Source of the DNA: Nematostella vectensis | Taxonomy: Eukaryota; Cnidaria; Anthozoa; Actiniaria; Edwardsiidae | DNA length: 64,000 nucleotides | NCBI RefSeq assembly: GCF_932526225.1 | Contig: NC_064042.1 | Span: 11,791,040 to 11,855,039, forward strand | Direction: 5' to 3' | Shown: positions 50,418 to 61,799 of the stretch, in pieces | Position numbering within the stretch: the stretch's first letter is position 1 | Layout: every line of letters begins with the position of its first letter | Translations under genes and position numbers: made by a program | Notes under the pieces: model-generated | Told to the model about the DNA's origin: nothing | The model's database searches: none | The model's input: only the letters and a program-made list of their open reading frames with translations

Positions 50418-51392
50418 ATTCTCTATTTTCCATTCTTAATTAACAGGTTTTGTCATCATTTCCGTATAGCATATAACAAGAAATGACCCTAAGATAACTA
50501 CATAATAGTGTATTCGCAAATGGACGGACAGTAGCGATTTATCCACATAGCACTGAAATAGCTTCGAGAAGTCGCTGGATCTTTTTACAGCATGCATTGC
50601 GGTCACACGAGCCGCTTAGACCTGTTTTTTCCTAGACGGGTATACTATATATTTCCGGTCTCCCTGTCCTGAACAGGATTCCGATTTTACCTTTTCACTT
50701 TGTCCTAAATAGGATATTGCGAATGGGGCTGTTTTCCTGATTGACAGCCCGGTCCACCCATCCCCGGGACAAACCGGGGATGTATTATAACGCGGTAGTG
50801 CGGGGGATCTAACACCTATTTAACACCTGTAATATGCCGGTGGGGGGAGGGGGGGGGGGCTGGGATTTAACAGAAGCCCTCAACAGGCCGGGAAAGGGGG
50901 CGGGGAATTAACGCTGACCTGGAAGTTGCGTTAGGCTTCCCCAGTCTTTTCCCGGCGTATTCAAATATAATCTTTCATCAAAGATACTTCCAAATCTAAA
51001 TCTCTGGTAGAACTGTCTAAAAAATAAAGTTTACTCGCTATCTTTCGATGTCGTGTGGATTTTTAAATTTGGGGGTAGCCTGTGCTGAAAATACTGGAGA
51101 TGGAGGGCCTAGAAGTTTAGTTCACGGAACATGGCAGCCCAGAGAAAGGTATGGCAGCTCAACAAAAATATGGCTTTCGACTGTTCGATAGTGGGACAAT
51201 ACCGAAACAAACCGGGGCAATGTTCCGGGGGGTTAACAGCGTCAAAGGTCCCTTTTTCGATATTTTGCCTGAAACAGGGTCTGGGTTACACACAATTGGC
51301 GGAGTCCCCTATATCCAAACGGAAACTGAGTAAAACCCCCTTACCCCTCTAGGACATCGGGCCTCCCCCTGGCTACACCTTATGATAACTGA

Positions 51393-51465
51393 CAATACAC
51401 CAAAAACTGGAATTCGACTCTGCCAAATTATTAGGCAGAGTCGAATTCCAGTTTTTGGTGTATTG
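51393..51465. mobile_element. Perfect 32-bp palindrome (copy 2 of the CAATACACC element)
   Basis: The left arm 51393-51424 starts CAATACACCAAAAACTGG and ends GACTCTGCC. The right arm 51434-51465 is its exact reverse complement. The loop is the 9 nt AAATTATTA. The right flank (TTCTGGTACGAGATCGCGAC, then AGTTTGGGCTTTTTG) matches the flank of the copy at 37384. Confidence 0.9.
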
Positions 51466-54111
51466 TATTCATTGTTCTGGTACGAGATCGCGACAGTTTG
51501 GGCTTTTTGATTCTATTATGATAACTGATATATTTTTATTTCAAATAAGTAAATCCGTCCTAATCCTAAAATCAGTTTCCTGCGTTTGGGGCACGCTTTG
51601 AAAAATAACAGAGCGCACAATAATCGCTTACCTGATCTAAAAATATTGAATACTAAATGTTTATTATAATGAAAATGGAATACTTTTTCCTCGCGATCAA
51701 GCCATTATTTTAGCACACCGCAGACGGTGACGTCATCAATAAAACTATTGATTATCCAATTACCTTATTCCCCGGAAAATAGTTTGTTTCTTTAGTGAAA
51801 AAAGAGAAACTCTTGCTCAAAAAGTTTTCTTCAGGTAAGTGTTTATTCTGGTACCATAAGTTATCTAGATTTTTTTATCATTTTAATTTGTGCTTTGTTA
51901 AAACAAAAATCTTTCAAATGGAATTTATTATTCTAGAATTGCTTCTTAGAAGTTCTTTTTATTTACGCGCGCCTAATGCGCTAGGCTTGATAACTGTTTC
52001 AAGAACTATAAGGTCAAATACATATAGCTCAGTCATACAGATTTTTATTCTTTGTAAAATAAAAGAATGAAGCTTTGCAATTTTCCAGATCTATAAGAAC
52101 ACAAATTGGTGTGGAAAAAATGTTCCAATTTCTCTTGCATCGTTGTTTTCTCACATTCTTGCCAGTTTTAACAAAACCTTTTGACAATTTACGCAATGGT
52201 GATTATGCAAGTTTAGTCGAAAACATAAAGTAAAAATTGCAAAAAAATATATATTTTGAAGTACACATGAACGTGTGGAACATTTGCGGCTATCGTCGTC
52301 GCATTGCCAAGCAACCATGCGAAAACCTAGAAATTATCATTATATAAATTTGTATGATTCCAAGCGGAAATCTTTAGGTGCTTGGATAAAGTGCGTTTGC
52401 GGTGTCATGTCTTCTGTGTTGACTTAGACCGTGCTCTTTAAATACATAACTATTACATTAGACATCAAGATTATAGTCTTGTCACTTTTATTTGTACAAA
52501 TTGATTTTTAAAAAATGGTCTCAACTAACCAGCTACCTACAACAACAGCAATTTATCTCAGCTCAAGATTAATTCAAACTTTTGCCTGTTAGAAAGTGTT
52601 GGTTAACTTTTTCTTTTCAAAACAGGCGCCAAAGAAAAACATAACTCAAACTTGTTACCTGAGTTAAATGCAGATAATGTTGAACTAAACAGGCTTTTTA
52701 ATTTGGAAGGTGTTTTGAAGTAAGTTTGTTAAACTTTTTTTTGTAAAAGTTACGTTTCTATGGTGACAGCGTGCGACAGCTATATTTTCTAATTCCTCTT
52801 AGATAATAAAGCTCCTTGACAGAGCTTTCCTAACCTACAACCAATAAACAAGTATGGAAGTAATCCCTTGTTTCCAAAACTACACAAGTCCCGCATTAGG
52901 ACAAGCAAAAGGACGCAGAGTAAAGAAAAAAGAAATTAGCAGCACAATAACATCAAAGCCGCCCCTTATTACCTGGCGTGTAAAAGAATAAGCAAAACAC
53001 AAACTCTCTTCAATTAATGCGAACTGCTTTCGATAGCCATGGTAACAAACTATTTTTTCTTAATAGAAAACTTACAATACATGTGGAAGTAAGTGTGTGA
53101 TTTTTTGTCTGAGGTGTTAATGAATCATACTTTACACCTTATCCAAGTAAGAAAAAAATGGTGTTTTTTAGGGCGACTTCATCAAAAGAATTTGAATAAA
53201 ACCTTGAACTAAAAGATGAATTGTTAAGAGCTTTTTGTAATAAAACTGTGAATCCCAGTATGTATCTAGTGTTTCTGTGTTCAGATGAACAATGAAAAAA
53301 CATCGACCTCGAGGTCTCGAGTTTTGCATCTCAATTTTCAGCTTTTGCGCAAGTGGTCGCTAGTATGATATAGTGGTCGCTAATATATTTGTGTCTAACT
53401 TGTGGTCTACCACTATGAAAGGCGAGAGTTGTCTAGGTCCTGTTACGTGTTGCGCCAATTACATTTAATTTAATTTAATATTGCTTATTAATGCCTCTAG
53501 CAGTTATTAGAGCTGAATTACAGGCAATTGCGCATTTAGAAAAAGAAAACACTTATACTTGAAATTTTACAGTTACAAATTTTTTTAATCTATCGGTGCT
53601 TACAATCATTGGGTGGGAATTTCTTCCAGACTTCAGACGCATGTTATTAGTCGAGTGAACGACTCTGCGACTTTGCGATATTCAAAAGTTTTTCGAATCC
53701 AGTTTTAGCTTGCTTGATACTATGATAAGCATTGCATGAAAATTAAACTTACTTATTGCTAACACCTAAAAGCATTTGTTTCATCACAATGTATTTTTCT
53801 TCCAAGTAATTAAAAATTAAAATCGTCATGAAAAATTAAAGCGTTACTAAGGGCACCATCATAGCCGTATAACGTATTTTCATACGTATTTTTTTTCAAA
53901 AATCTAATGTTGGACAAAATAATTTGCACCGTTGATATTCTTAGCGTTCCTCTGTTTCCAATAACAGTCCTACCCACACGTGGAACGAAGAGAAACCGGA
54001 AATCAACTTACAAGCAGACCAGAAGTTAAAATCCACCAATCAGAAAGCGAATCTGAAGATTTATGACCTCCAGGGCCAATAGACGCTATCCTTGCTAGCA
54101 GAAAGCTCGGC

Positions 54112-54124
54112 GTTACCAAGCAAC
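54112..54124 (+). promoter_or_regulatory. RFX X-box in the tektin promoter
   Basis: GTTACC-A-AGCAAC fits the ciliary-gene X-box GTNRCC-N(0-3)-RGYAAC exactly, 158 bp upstream of the tektin ATG. RFX factors activate axonemal genes through such sites at about this distance. Confidence 0.65.
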
Positions 54125-54282
54125 TGGCGACGCAACGGATATAAGAACTTGTAGATACACAAAACAGAAATTCCATAGCACACTTTCGCTAGGACAAACC
54201 AGCCTCTTTTTTGAGATAACTCTCTTTACTTCAAACTTTTTAAACTTTTACCAAAATCCTGAGAGAGGTTTGAAAAGACGAA

Positions 54283-57200
54283 ATGACACAGGCATTTGTG
54301 GAGACCGCCAAATATCTATCTTCATCTTCGTTCGATCCACCGGCGTATCTACGACCGACCGGGGGTCCATACGAGACGACCTACACTGCTTCTTTCCAAG
54401 GGATCCGTCCACACACGACTCCGTATTCCATTCGACCCATGACTATGTCCATGTCGCGATCCTACGAGTTCCCTTCCAAGATACTGAACGGGTCCTCGTC
54501 TGGTCTTGAGCATTTGCCATACACCGCAGTCAGCTCGCGAGCCATCCACAAGTACAGTCCTCAACAATGGCGCTCCTCGAATATGCTGAATGTATCCTCA
54601 GGCGAGAAGGAGCGCGCTACGGCAGAGAGGTTGAGGGACGAATGCTCGAGACTCAGAACAGAGACTTCGCTTCTCACTCACAGGACACAAATGGACGTCA
54701 ACAAGAAACTGGATCACCGTCTCCATGATATCAACTACTGGAAAGCAGAACTTGAGAAACAACACAGCGAAACAGTAGCTGAGATTAAGGCCTTGCAAGC
54801 ATTTATTGGACGCCTCGAAAAGGCACTAGCGGCCACTGAAAAGCCGCTAAATATCTCACAACAGTGCCTTGGCTATCGCGAGCGACGCGTGAAAATTGAC
54901 TTGGTTCACGACAATGTTGAGACGCATCTGAGTAAGGTAAGAATGTACTTGTTACAGCTGAATGTGAACTCTCTAAAATAGTATTTAATGTGTAATATCG
55001 CCTTCTTGTTGTTTTGATAAGTAGTTGGCTAAAGCAAGCATGAGTTTTATTGGTCTGTGGAGAGTCGAGTTGGCAAAATGCTCTTCATTTAGCGGTCCAT
55101 TACTAGGTCAAACGTGATTATGAATTGCGAAATTTCTTCATGAAGTCTAGTTTGATTGAAAGTACCACTTATCTCACTTTTAGGGATACCTTAAAGGATT
55201 ATTAGAAGCGAGCAATTTTAAGTTCTATTTAAAGCACTAAACTATTGCAACTTTTTTCTAAGTGAAATTCACTTTGGCCTTTTCGTTACAGTGTATTGTA
55301 TGATTTATCTTTGTAGCTTGATAACTTTATGCTTTCACACTTCTGCTTCCGCTCTCCCGCATGGCAATAAAAACTTTATTTTTACAAGCCACCAAAAAAC
55401 CTACTTAAGGCAGAAGCTGCTCTTAGTTTTAGGGTAAATTTCTTTAAGTTTTGACAGGGAAAATAAGTTTAGAAGAGGTGTTTTCGACAGCGATGTTTTG
55501 GACGATCAATGACCGTAACTCCAAACAAAGTGTTGCCTAGGACACCATCCCCAGACTTTCGCTCGCTAGAAAAGGTCTACAAAGTACAACTCCCCGTTAG
55601 ATTATTTTTTGCCCTTATTATGTCTCGAGGTTAATAGGGAAATTCTTTTTTTTTTTTCGTTTTTCTTTAAGTGGAAGTGAGAATAATATTTAAATCCCTC
55701 AACAGGCTAGTTGAAGGACAACTTGAGAAATGTTGGATAGTCACATCAAATTAGTTTTGAAATAACTAGCGCTTGAGAAAATAATTGATTTCTATTTTGA
55801 ATTTTACCTTTGTATAATTTGATTTGAAGTTTGTATGTTTGCTCTGTGAATTATTTTTGTCGTTTGGCATTTATGTCCGCAAAATAGTCTATGTTTTGTA
55901 AGTTTGCTCAAACATTAAAATGCTTTTAGGAGGTTGAAATGATCGAGAATGTACAAGCTCTACTCAAGAAAACAATGGACCAGGCCCATGAGCAATTATG
56001 GTAAGAAATAAATTCATAGCTATGCAAATGCTGTTAGCATATGGTAGAGTTTATTGTAACAACATCAAGGAGACTCTTTTTCAGACGGAATTTGATATCC
56101 AAGGTGTCAATCCTCTTTGCCTTGGCGAAATATCGAATTTCAGCCACAAGACAAAAATATTCCCATAAAAAAATAGTTTACCAATTGACCCTGTCACATT
56201 TGTTGTCTAAAACAAACATTGTCTTAAATTTATATGCTACAGATTGTTATTCAAAGATCATAGTCTTGTGCTCATAGCATCTCAGAAATATTATATATAT
56301 TTTCAGAAATATTCCGCGGGAATTTTAACGCGCCGTGCATAGAAATAACTTCCGTTTTTCATTACCAGGCTCCTGCGCAGCGCGAAGACCCAGCTTGAGA
56401 AAGACTTGGGCGATAAATATGGTGCCTTGGGGATTGACGGGAAGTGCTCCACCCTGAACAACCACTCCAAGGACATCCACTTCGCGCCACACGCCGTCAC
56501 TATTCAGCAGCAGTAAGTATAGAGCCGTGTTATTTATTTTTCGATTGCCTATTTTCCTTGAAGGTTGGTTCTCACTTGGACGGAAGCGCAAGAGAACGAA
56601 GTCAACAAGGACAAGTTTTTGCTTTTTTTTACTTGATTATAATTTCCTTTTTTTCAAAGAAACATTAGTCAAATCAAACTCACCATGATCTTATCTGTGC
56701 AACCTGGGCTGCTTGATCACCAGGAGCTGTCATCTCGAATTTCCCGAGAAAAACACCGGATTTAGTTGCTGCGATATTTTATTGCGCTAAGCTAGTTTAC
56801 AGTTTTTTATCGGACATCATGAATCTTCATATATTATCAAATTTCTGATGTTTAAGATTTTTTTTAATGCAATAATCATCCCCAAACATGAATAACTTTA
56901 TTAAATACTACCCAACGACCTGTCTGTAATAACTTGGGATGGAATAGTCCCACAGAAGATTCTTATAATTTTTTTTTTTTGAATAGTAGAAGTGATCAAA
57001 AAGTGTTTATATTGCACTTTTTATATGCGTGTTTCCATTTTAATTGTGTCTGTTGCCATGGAAACCACTTGTTAAGAACTAATGAAACTCTTGTTGAGAC
57101 CATGGCCATGTTCATTACGAAATATTAGTTTGAGACCATTTTAAAAACTCATCTTATTCGAACTAGGCTATAAAATCAACCCTCCCCTCCCCCCATAGTA

Positions 57201-58570
57201 AAGGCTCTATTGCCGCGTAAAGCACGGGATACGTAACATAAGATGTTCGAATTCTAAAAGCGTAGGTCATTAGCTTTAAATTGATACCAATTTCACTTTG
57301 TCTTACCGGGGGGTGCTACGAGATTCGATTTCTAAAGAACCTTTTGAGATTTAGCTCATGGACTAAAACTGCATATTTTTCTTGCGTTTGCGCTTAATGT
57401 TTGACCCGATTCTCACTTGTGTTGCGCTTCCATTTGCGCTTGCGGTGTTATGAGTGCGCAGGTGGTATGAGTGCGTCTTGTGTCAGAGAGAGGCACTGAT
57501 AACTGGGTTCACCTTGTGTCGAGGCCTGTTACTCACTGCGCGTTTGCAATTTTTTAGCTCCTTCACGCCAGACGAATGGGAGGCGTACTCTTCTGAGAAC
57601 ATCGCCAAGGCGGAGCGCGAAAGAAAGGCCTCCGTCGCTCTAAGAAGTGAAATCAATGGTATCCTGATGCAGACATACGTGGATCTGAGGAATATCTACG
57701 AGACCGTCAACAATGAGTTCCACAAGAGGATCGAGGACACAGTCGGTGCCAAGAAGTCCCTCGAGAAGGAACTGAGCAGGGTGAGTTGTTAGTTCATATC
57801 GCACTTTTGGACTGATAGGAGTGTGCGCACTTTTGAAACCAGTGGTACAACCCGGTCAGGGAATCATGGGGGGGGGGGGGGGGTGGGTTCACTACTTATG
57901 CTACGAGTTTTCTTTTCCTTTTTGGAAAGGGTTATTAATTTTCAAAATAAACAGTAAGTGTTTTCAAAATGAATTTCCCGCCTCATACTGACAAAACACG
58001 CATTTCTCACTCAAAAGTACATGGTCAGATATGGGCTTCGACTTTTGCCAACCGGAAAGTAAATATCAGTGTAAAGAATAAGTTGCGCTTTGTTACCAAA
58101 ATTTCCCCAATTTCTCAAACACTGGCACTTTAGGGAATGTGTCTACTATGAGTTTACTTTCAGATCGTGTAAGAGATATTTTCTTCTGACTCTTTTCATT
58201 GATGCATGTCTAGGTTATGGACGAGCTTGCCTCCATGGATAACAACATCCGTACACTCACACAAGCCATTGCCGACAAGGAGGCCCCACTTAAGGTGGCG
58301 CACACCAGATTGGACAAGCGATCCATTCGTCCAAACGTAGAGCTTTGCAGAGACCCTGTGCAGTACCGTCTGGTCGGCGAGGTGGGTGAAATCAACACCA
58401 GCATTGACCGCCTCAGAATGAGGCTGGCTGAGGCCCAGGCCTCCATGCAAGCGTTGCTACGCAACAAGGAGAACCTTGAAGACGACATTGAGGTGAAGAC
58501 CAACAGTTTGTTCATCGATCGCGACCAGTGCATGGTAGTAAGGCAACAGGTGAAGCACATCTCTCATTGA
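54283..58570 (+). CDS. TEKT3: Tektin (tektin-3/5-like), axonemal microtubule inner protein
   Basis: A coiled-coil filament protein inside ciliary and flagellar doublet microtubules. Exons: 54283-54936, 55930-56000, 56369-56512, 57558-57780, 58214-58570; phases join, 482 residues (human TEKT3 is 490). A proline/serine-rich head of about 95 residues is followed by tektin rod sequence: QQWRSSNMLNV, LTHRTQMDVNKKLDHRLHDI, NYWKAELEKQ, RLEKALAATEKPL, RVKIDLVHDNVE, and the signature nonapeptide RPNVELCRD near residue 402 in the last exon. It ends VKTNSLFIDRDQCMVVR plus a short tail. ATG 54283 begins the only open frame leading into the head. A poly(A) signal AATAAA is at 58834. Subtype 3 versus 5 is by overall feel. 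Confidence 0.96.
57052..57065 (+). promoter_or_regulatory. X-box-like word inside tektin intron 3
   Basis: GTTGCCATGGAAAC matches the 14-bp consensus GTHNYYATRRNAAC. It lies between exons 56369-56512 and 57558-57780 and might be an intronic RFX element or chance. Confidence 0.35.
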
Positions 58571-58833
58571 GCAACTGTCAATCAATGTCAAGGTGACAGC
58601 TGTCCATCAGTGGGTCAGGTTGATGGTTGTCATGGAAATAGACCGGCACCTTCACTTATTGATACACTTTCACTCGCCTTAAAATTGCAGAATTACAAAT
58701 TATTTTAAAGGCGTTTGTTTTTTTTGTTGATATTCACTTGCAATTTTGACACGCAAATGTAAATTCCGAAATCAAAGGCATGTTGTACTATGAATTTTAC
58801 TAAATAAGTCGCGATTGTAAAGGACACACCAGG

Positions 58834-58839
58834 AATAAA
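58834..58839 (+). terminator. Likely tektin polyadenylation signal AATAAA
   Basis: First AATAAA after the tektin stop, 264 nt downstream. Confidence 0.4.
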
Positions 58840-60219
58840 TGCGCATAAGCGTGCCCATTTTGTTTTGTTTCATTCCAGACATGGTAATGATACAGTTGGA
58901 AAGAGTTGTAAATATCGTTTTAAAGTCTTAAAGTTTTAGAAAACAAATATAGGTCGCATGTCTTTTCCTCGAGATTGTTAATACTTCTTCTCACAAGAAA
59001 CAAAAAGTTTGAAGCTCGAGTAATACCACTGTACCAAATTACTCTGGGCGCACGTCGGCGGCCTCGATTCGAGACAAGAACGAGGATTTTTTAGGTCTTA
59101 ATCGCGTGAACTAACATGACTGCAACTGCTTACGTTTCTCTCGGTAGATTTCCTCGAGTCTTGCTCAGGTCGTGGCCGTTATGTTTCGGCGCTGTCTAGT
59201 GGTCGGGCCTTATACTTTCAGCGTGTTAACATTGCGGATGATATAATATATGGTGGCGGACAAAAGGTTATTAGATCTATACAATCATATATTAACAGAG
59301 AAGAAACAAGTTTTGCAAAGGTTATTTTATTAAGATATGACCAGGTTGAAAGATTTCACTGTAATAACTATAGAGAAGACCTGCAAACAGCGTTATGCAT
59401 CCGAGAAGGAAAAAACTTATACCAATTAGAGGGATATTCCACCAATTTAACTAAAAATATAAAGATATGAATTATTAACTGTTTATTGGAAATTGAGTGT
59501 TATTTAAAATTGTGTCATTACATCATTCGGTAGAAACGGTAGAAAGTAAATCCCAGAAAATACATAGTTAGCGAGAGTTTGTAGGTTAAATACAACGACT
59601 AACTGTGTGTTCTTTGCTTGTGTCCCCTTGTTGTAGCATAAACTACACCAAACATTTCCGTTTTGCAAGAAAATTGAAAATAAAGCACTGTGGATGTGGA
59701 GAGCAACTGTTATTTTTTTTGTGTGTGTATGACTAAAATTTCTCTACTGATGAAAGACGCCGCCATTTTATGCTCACGCTCAATGCCGAGTTACACAAAC
59801 CACCCATTACCATCGGCTAATTCAAGCGGGCAACCAATATATTTTACAATCAAACATTGTCAATAACGTAGCAACTTTATTTTTAAGTTCCCTTGCGCGA
59901 ATAAACCGCTGTATTTTCAATGATAAGCAATAAAAAATGAGTGGTTTATTGACATCCTTTAATGTTCTGCAAAAGCGGCTGATCCAAACAAGTTTTGAGT
60001 GGCATAGTTGCCATCTGTACGCAAAGGCTCTCTTTACCTACAGCATAAATGGTTGCACATGCAGCTCTTGGCGGAATTACTTACGGTTAACAGGAGCCCA
60101 AATCCAAATGGCTAAGCCTCAAGTCGCGCTCAATTGCTTTATAGTGCACAGGGCAAAAATGCTAAGAAAATGCTAAATTTGATGGGTTGTGCTTAAAAGT
60201 TAAAAAAAATTAATGCTCT
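58840..60219. other. Intergenic, no supported gene
   Basis: AT-rich sequence without a recognisable domain or repeat family. The open frame at 59937-60176 has no supporting feature. Confidence 0.5.
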
Positions 60220-61010
60220 TGACTTAACACTTATTGTGCGCAAATTTACAATTGTATAGTGCGCGCAGAGACCCAATTGCTCACTTCACGCAAAAGCTAA
60301 ACCACTATATGTGCGCAAAAATTCTGTACTCAACTAGGGTTTGAGTTGCATGTGGACCGCAAGGAGGCAATCGTGCATAGTAAGCAAAGGTTCAACTCAA
60401 CCACTAAATTGAATCATGTTACGAAAAGCTCTATTGTACAAAATGCGTAAAGGCTCAATCGTAAGTGGGCAAAGGCTCAGCTGTACACAGTGCGCAAAGG
60501 CTAAATTGCCCACTATGCGCTAAATTGTACTACGGTGCGCAAAGTCTGAATTGTCTCACGATGCGCAAAGGCTCAATTGTACCACAGTGCGAAAAGGCTC
60601 AATTATTGTGCGCAAAGGCTCACATGGTGCGCTGGGACAATTTTACTACTGTGTCAAATTCTCAATCGAATATAGCGCAAAAAAGCTCATACAATTGTAC
60701 CACTGTGCGCAAAGGCTAAATTGTACGCACGGTACGTAAGAGGGTCAGTTGTACTACGGTGCGCAAAGGCTCAATTGTACCACGGTGCGCAAAGGCTCAT
60801 TTGTAGCACGGTGCTCAAAGGCTCATAACACGATGCACTAGGGCTTAATTGTACACGGTGCGCAAAGACTCAGTTGTACCACGGGGTACGAACGTATAAC
60901 TTTACCACGTAACACAGACGCTGAATTGTATTACTTTAGCAAAACCTCAGTTTAACCGACGTTTGCTAAGGTTCAATTATACACACGGTGAGCAAAGGCA
61001 TTATACCACT
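60220..61010. repeat. Degenerate tandem array, unit about 26 bp (GTGCGCAAAGGCTCAATTGT plus ACCACG)
   Basis: Many diverged copies of the words GTGCGCAAAGGCTCA and AATTGTACCACG, most regular at 60540-60870 and decaying on both sides. It creates spurious open frames such as 60465-60719. Non-coding. Confidence 0.85.
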
Positions 61011-61205
61011 CCCGAAACGTGTCATTTTTTTCACAACTCTTGAAATCAAAACTACTCGATACTTTTTACCACCGGAACCCCCTGTGAATATCTTTATCTT
61101 TATCCGTTGAGCATGTTCAGGGCATTATAAGTATAAGATGGCACCCTTCCTAGGCCAATGTGGTAAAGCTGGATCTTCACATCACTCTTAAAATGAGTGC
61201 CTTAT

Positions 61206-61559
61206 TCACAAATAAAATAATACCAGTGTTGCAAGTCGTGAAGCAGAGATATCCAGTGCTGGGATAATGGCCCACGTTATGCATTTCATTGAGGTGTTGA
61301 TAGCAGAATTATAGTTTTGCTGACAAATATGTTTCTTGTGTCTATTCCCAAGATTTCTTATGCAATGACATTCACGATTTTTACGTTCCTTTCTCCATAT
61401 TGGCGATTTGCGCACTTGAGTATCGATAAGATATATAGCGAGCAATCCGAGAACAAATGTTCGAGCTATCGAAGAGAAATACCACCAAACGAAGCTCTTG
61501 ACACGGTCATAGCCGCCATGTCGCGTTGAGATAAAACAGACAAAACAACCGTATTGCAC
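61206..61559 (-). CDS. Uncertain ORF, possible small membrane protein
   Basis: An open frame of 117 residues on the minus strand. It has a basic segment (RHGGYDRVKSF), one plausible membrane span (IARTFVLGLLAIYLI) and a very basic stretch after it, as in a type II membrane topology. No family recognised and no splice or promoter evidence. It would be divergent from the gene starting near 61.8 kb. Could be a chance frame. Confidence 0.2.
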   Translation of the reverse strand: MQYGCFVCFISTRHGGYDRVKSFVWWYFSSIARTFVLGLLAIYLIDTQVRKSPIWRKERKNRECHCIRNLGNRHKKHICQQNYNSAINTSMKCITWAIIPALDISASRLATLVLFYL

Positions 61560-61799
61560 CTGCTGAAAGAAAATTGTAAACTATTGAAATTTTCAATTTA
61601 GAAATTAAAGCATGACCTCTTCCTATAGCACGGCTATACTATACCACTTTAATGTATAATGAAGTGGCATCTTAAAACATGCATCTTAAGATCCATTTAT
61701 AAATAAAACACGTCGCTTACATCAACAAAACTTAAAACACGCTAAAGGATCAGAGATGGCAGAACCATTGTTTTGTTGACCAATCCTTGGGCAGTATAG

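Larger units (their letters stand above)
49611..54111. other. Mostly repeat-bearing intergenic region upstream of the tektin
   Basis: No gene supported. It contains a poly-C tract near 49785, inverted-repeat elements at 50273-50417 and 51393-51465, poly-G near 50850 and long AT-rich stretches. RFX-like words near 52308 and 53029 are each one base off the consensus. Confidence 0.5.

Noticed and set aside
58196-58560. Minus-strand frames of 84 and 116 residues
   Set aside because: Antisense shadows of the last tektin exon, which has the tektin nonapeptide.
60465-60739. Open frames rich in AQRLNC repeats
   Set aside because: Produced by the degenerate 26-bp tandem array.
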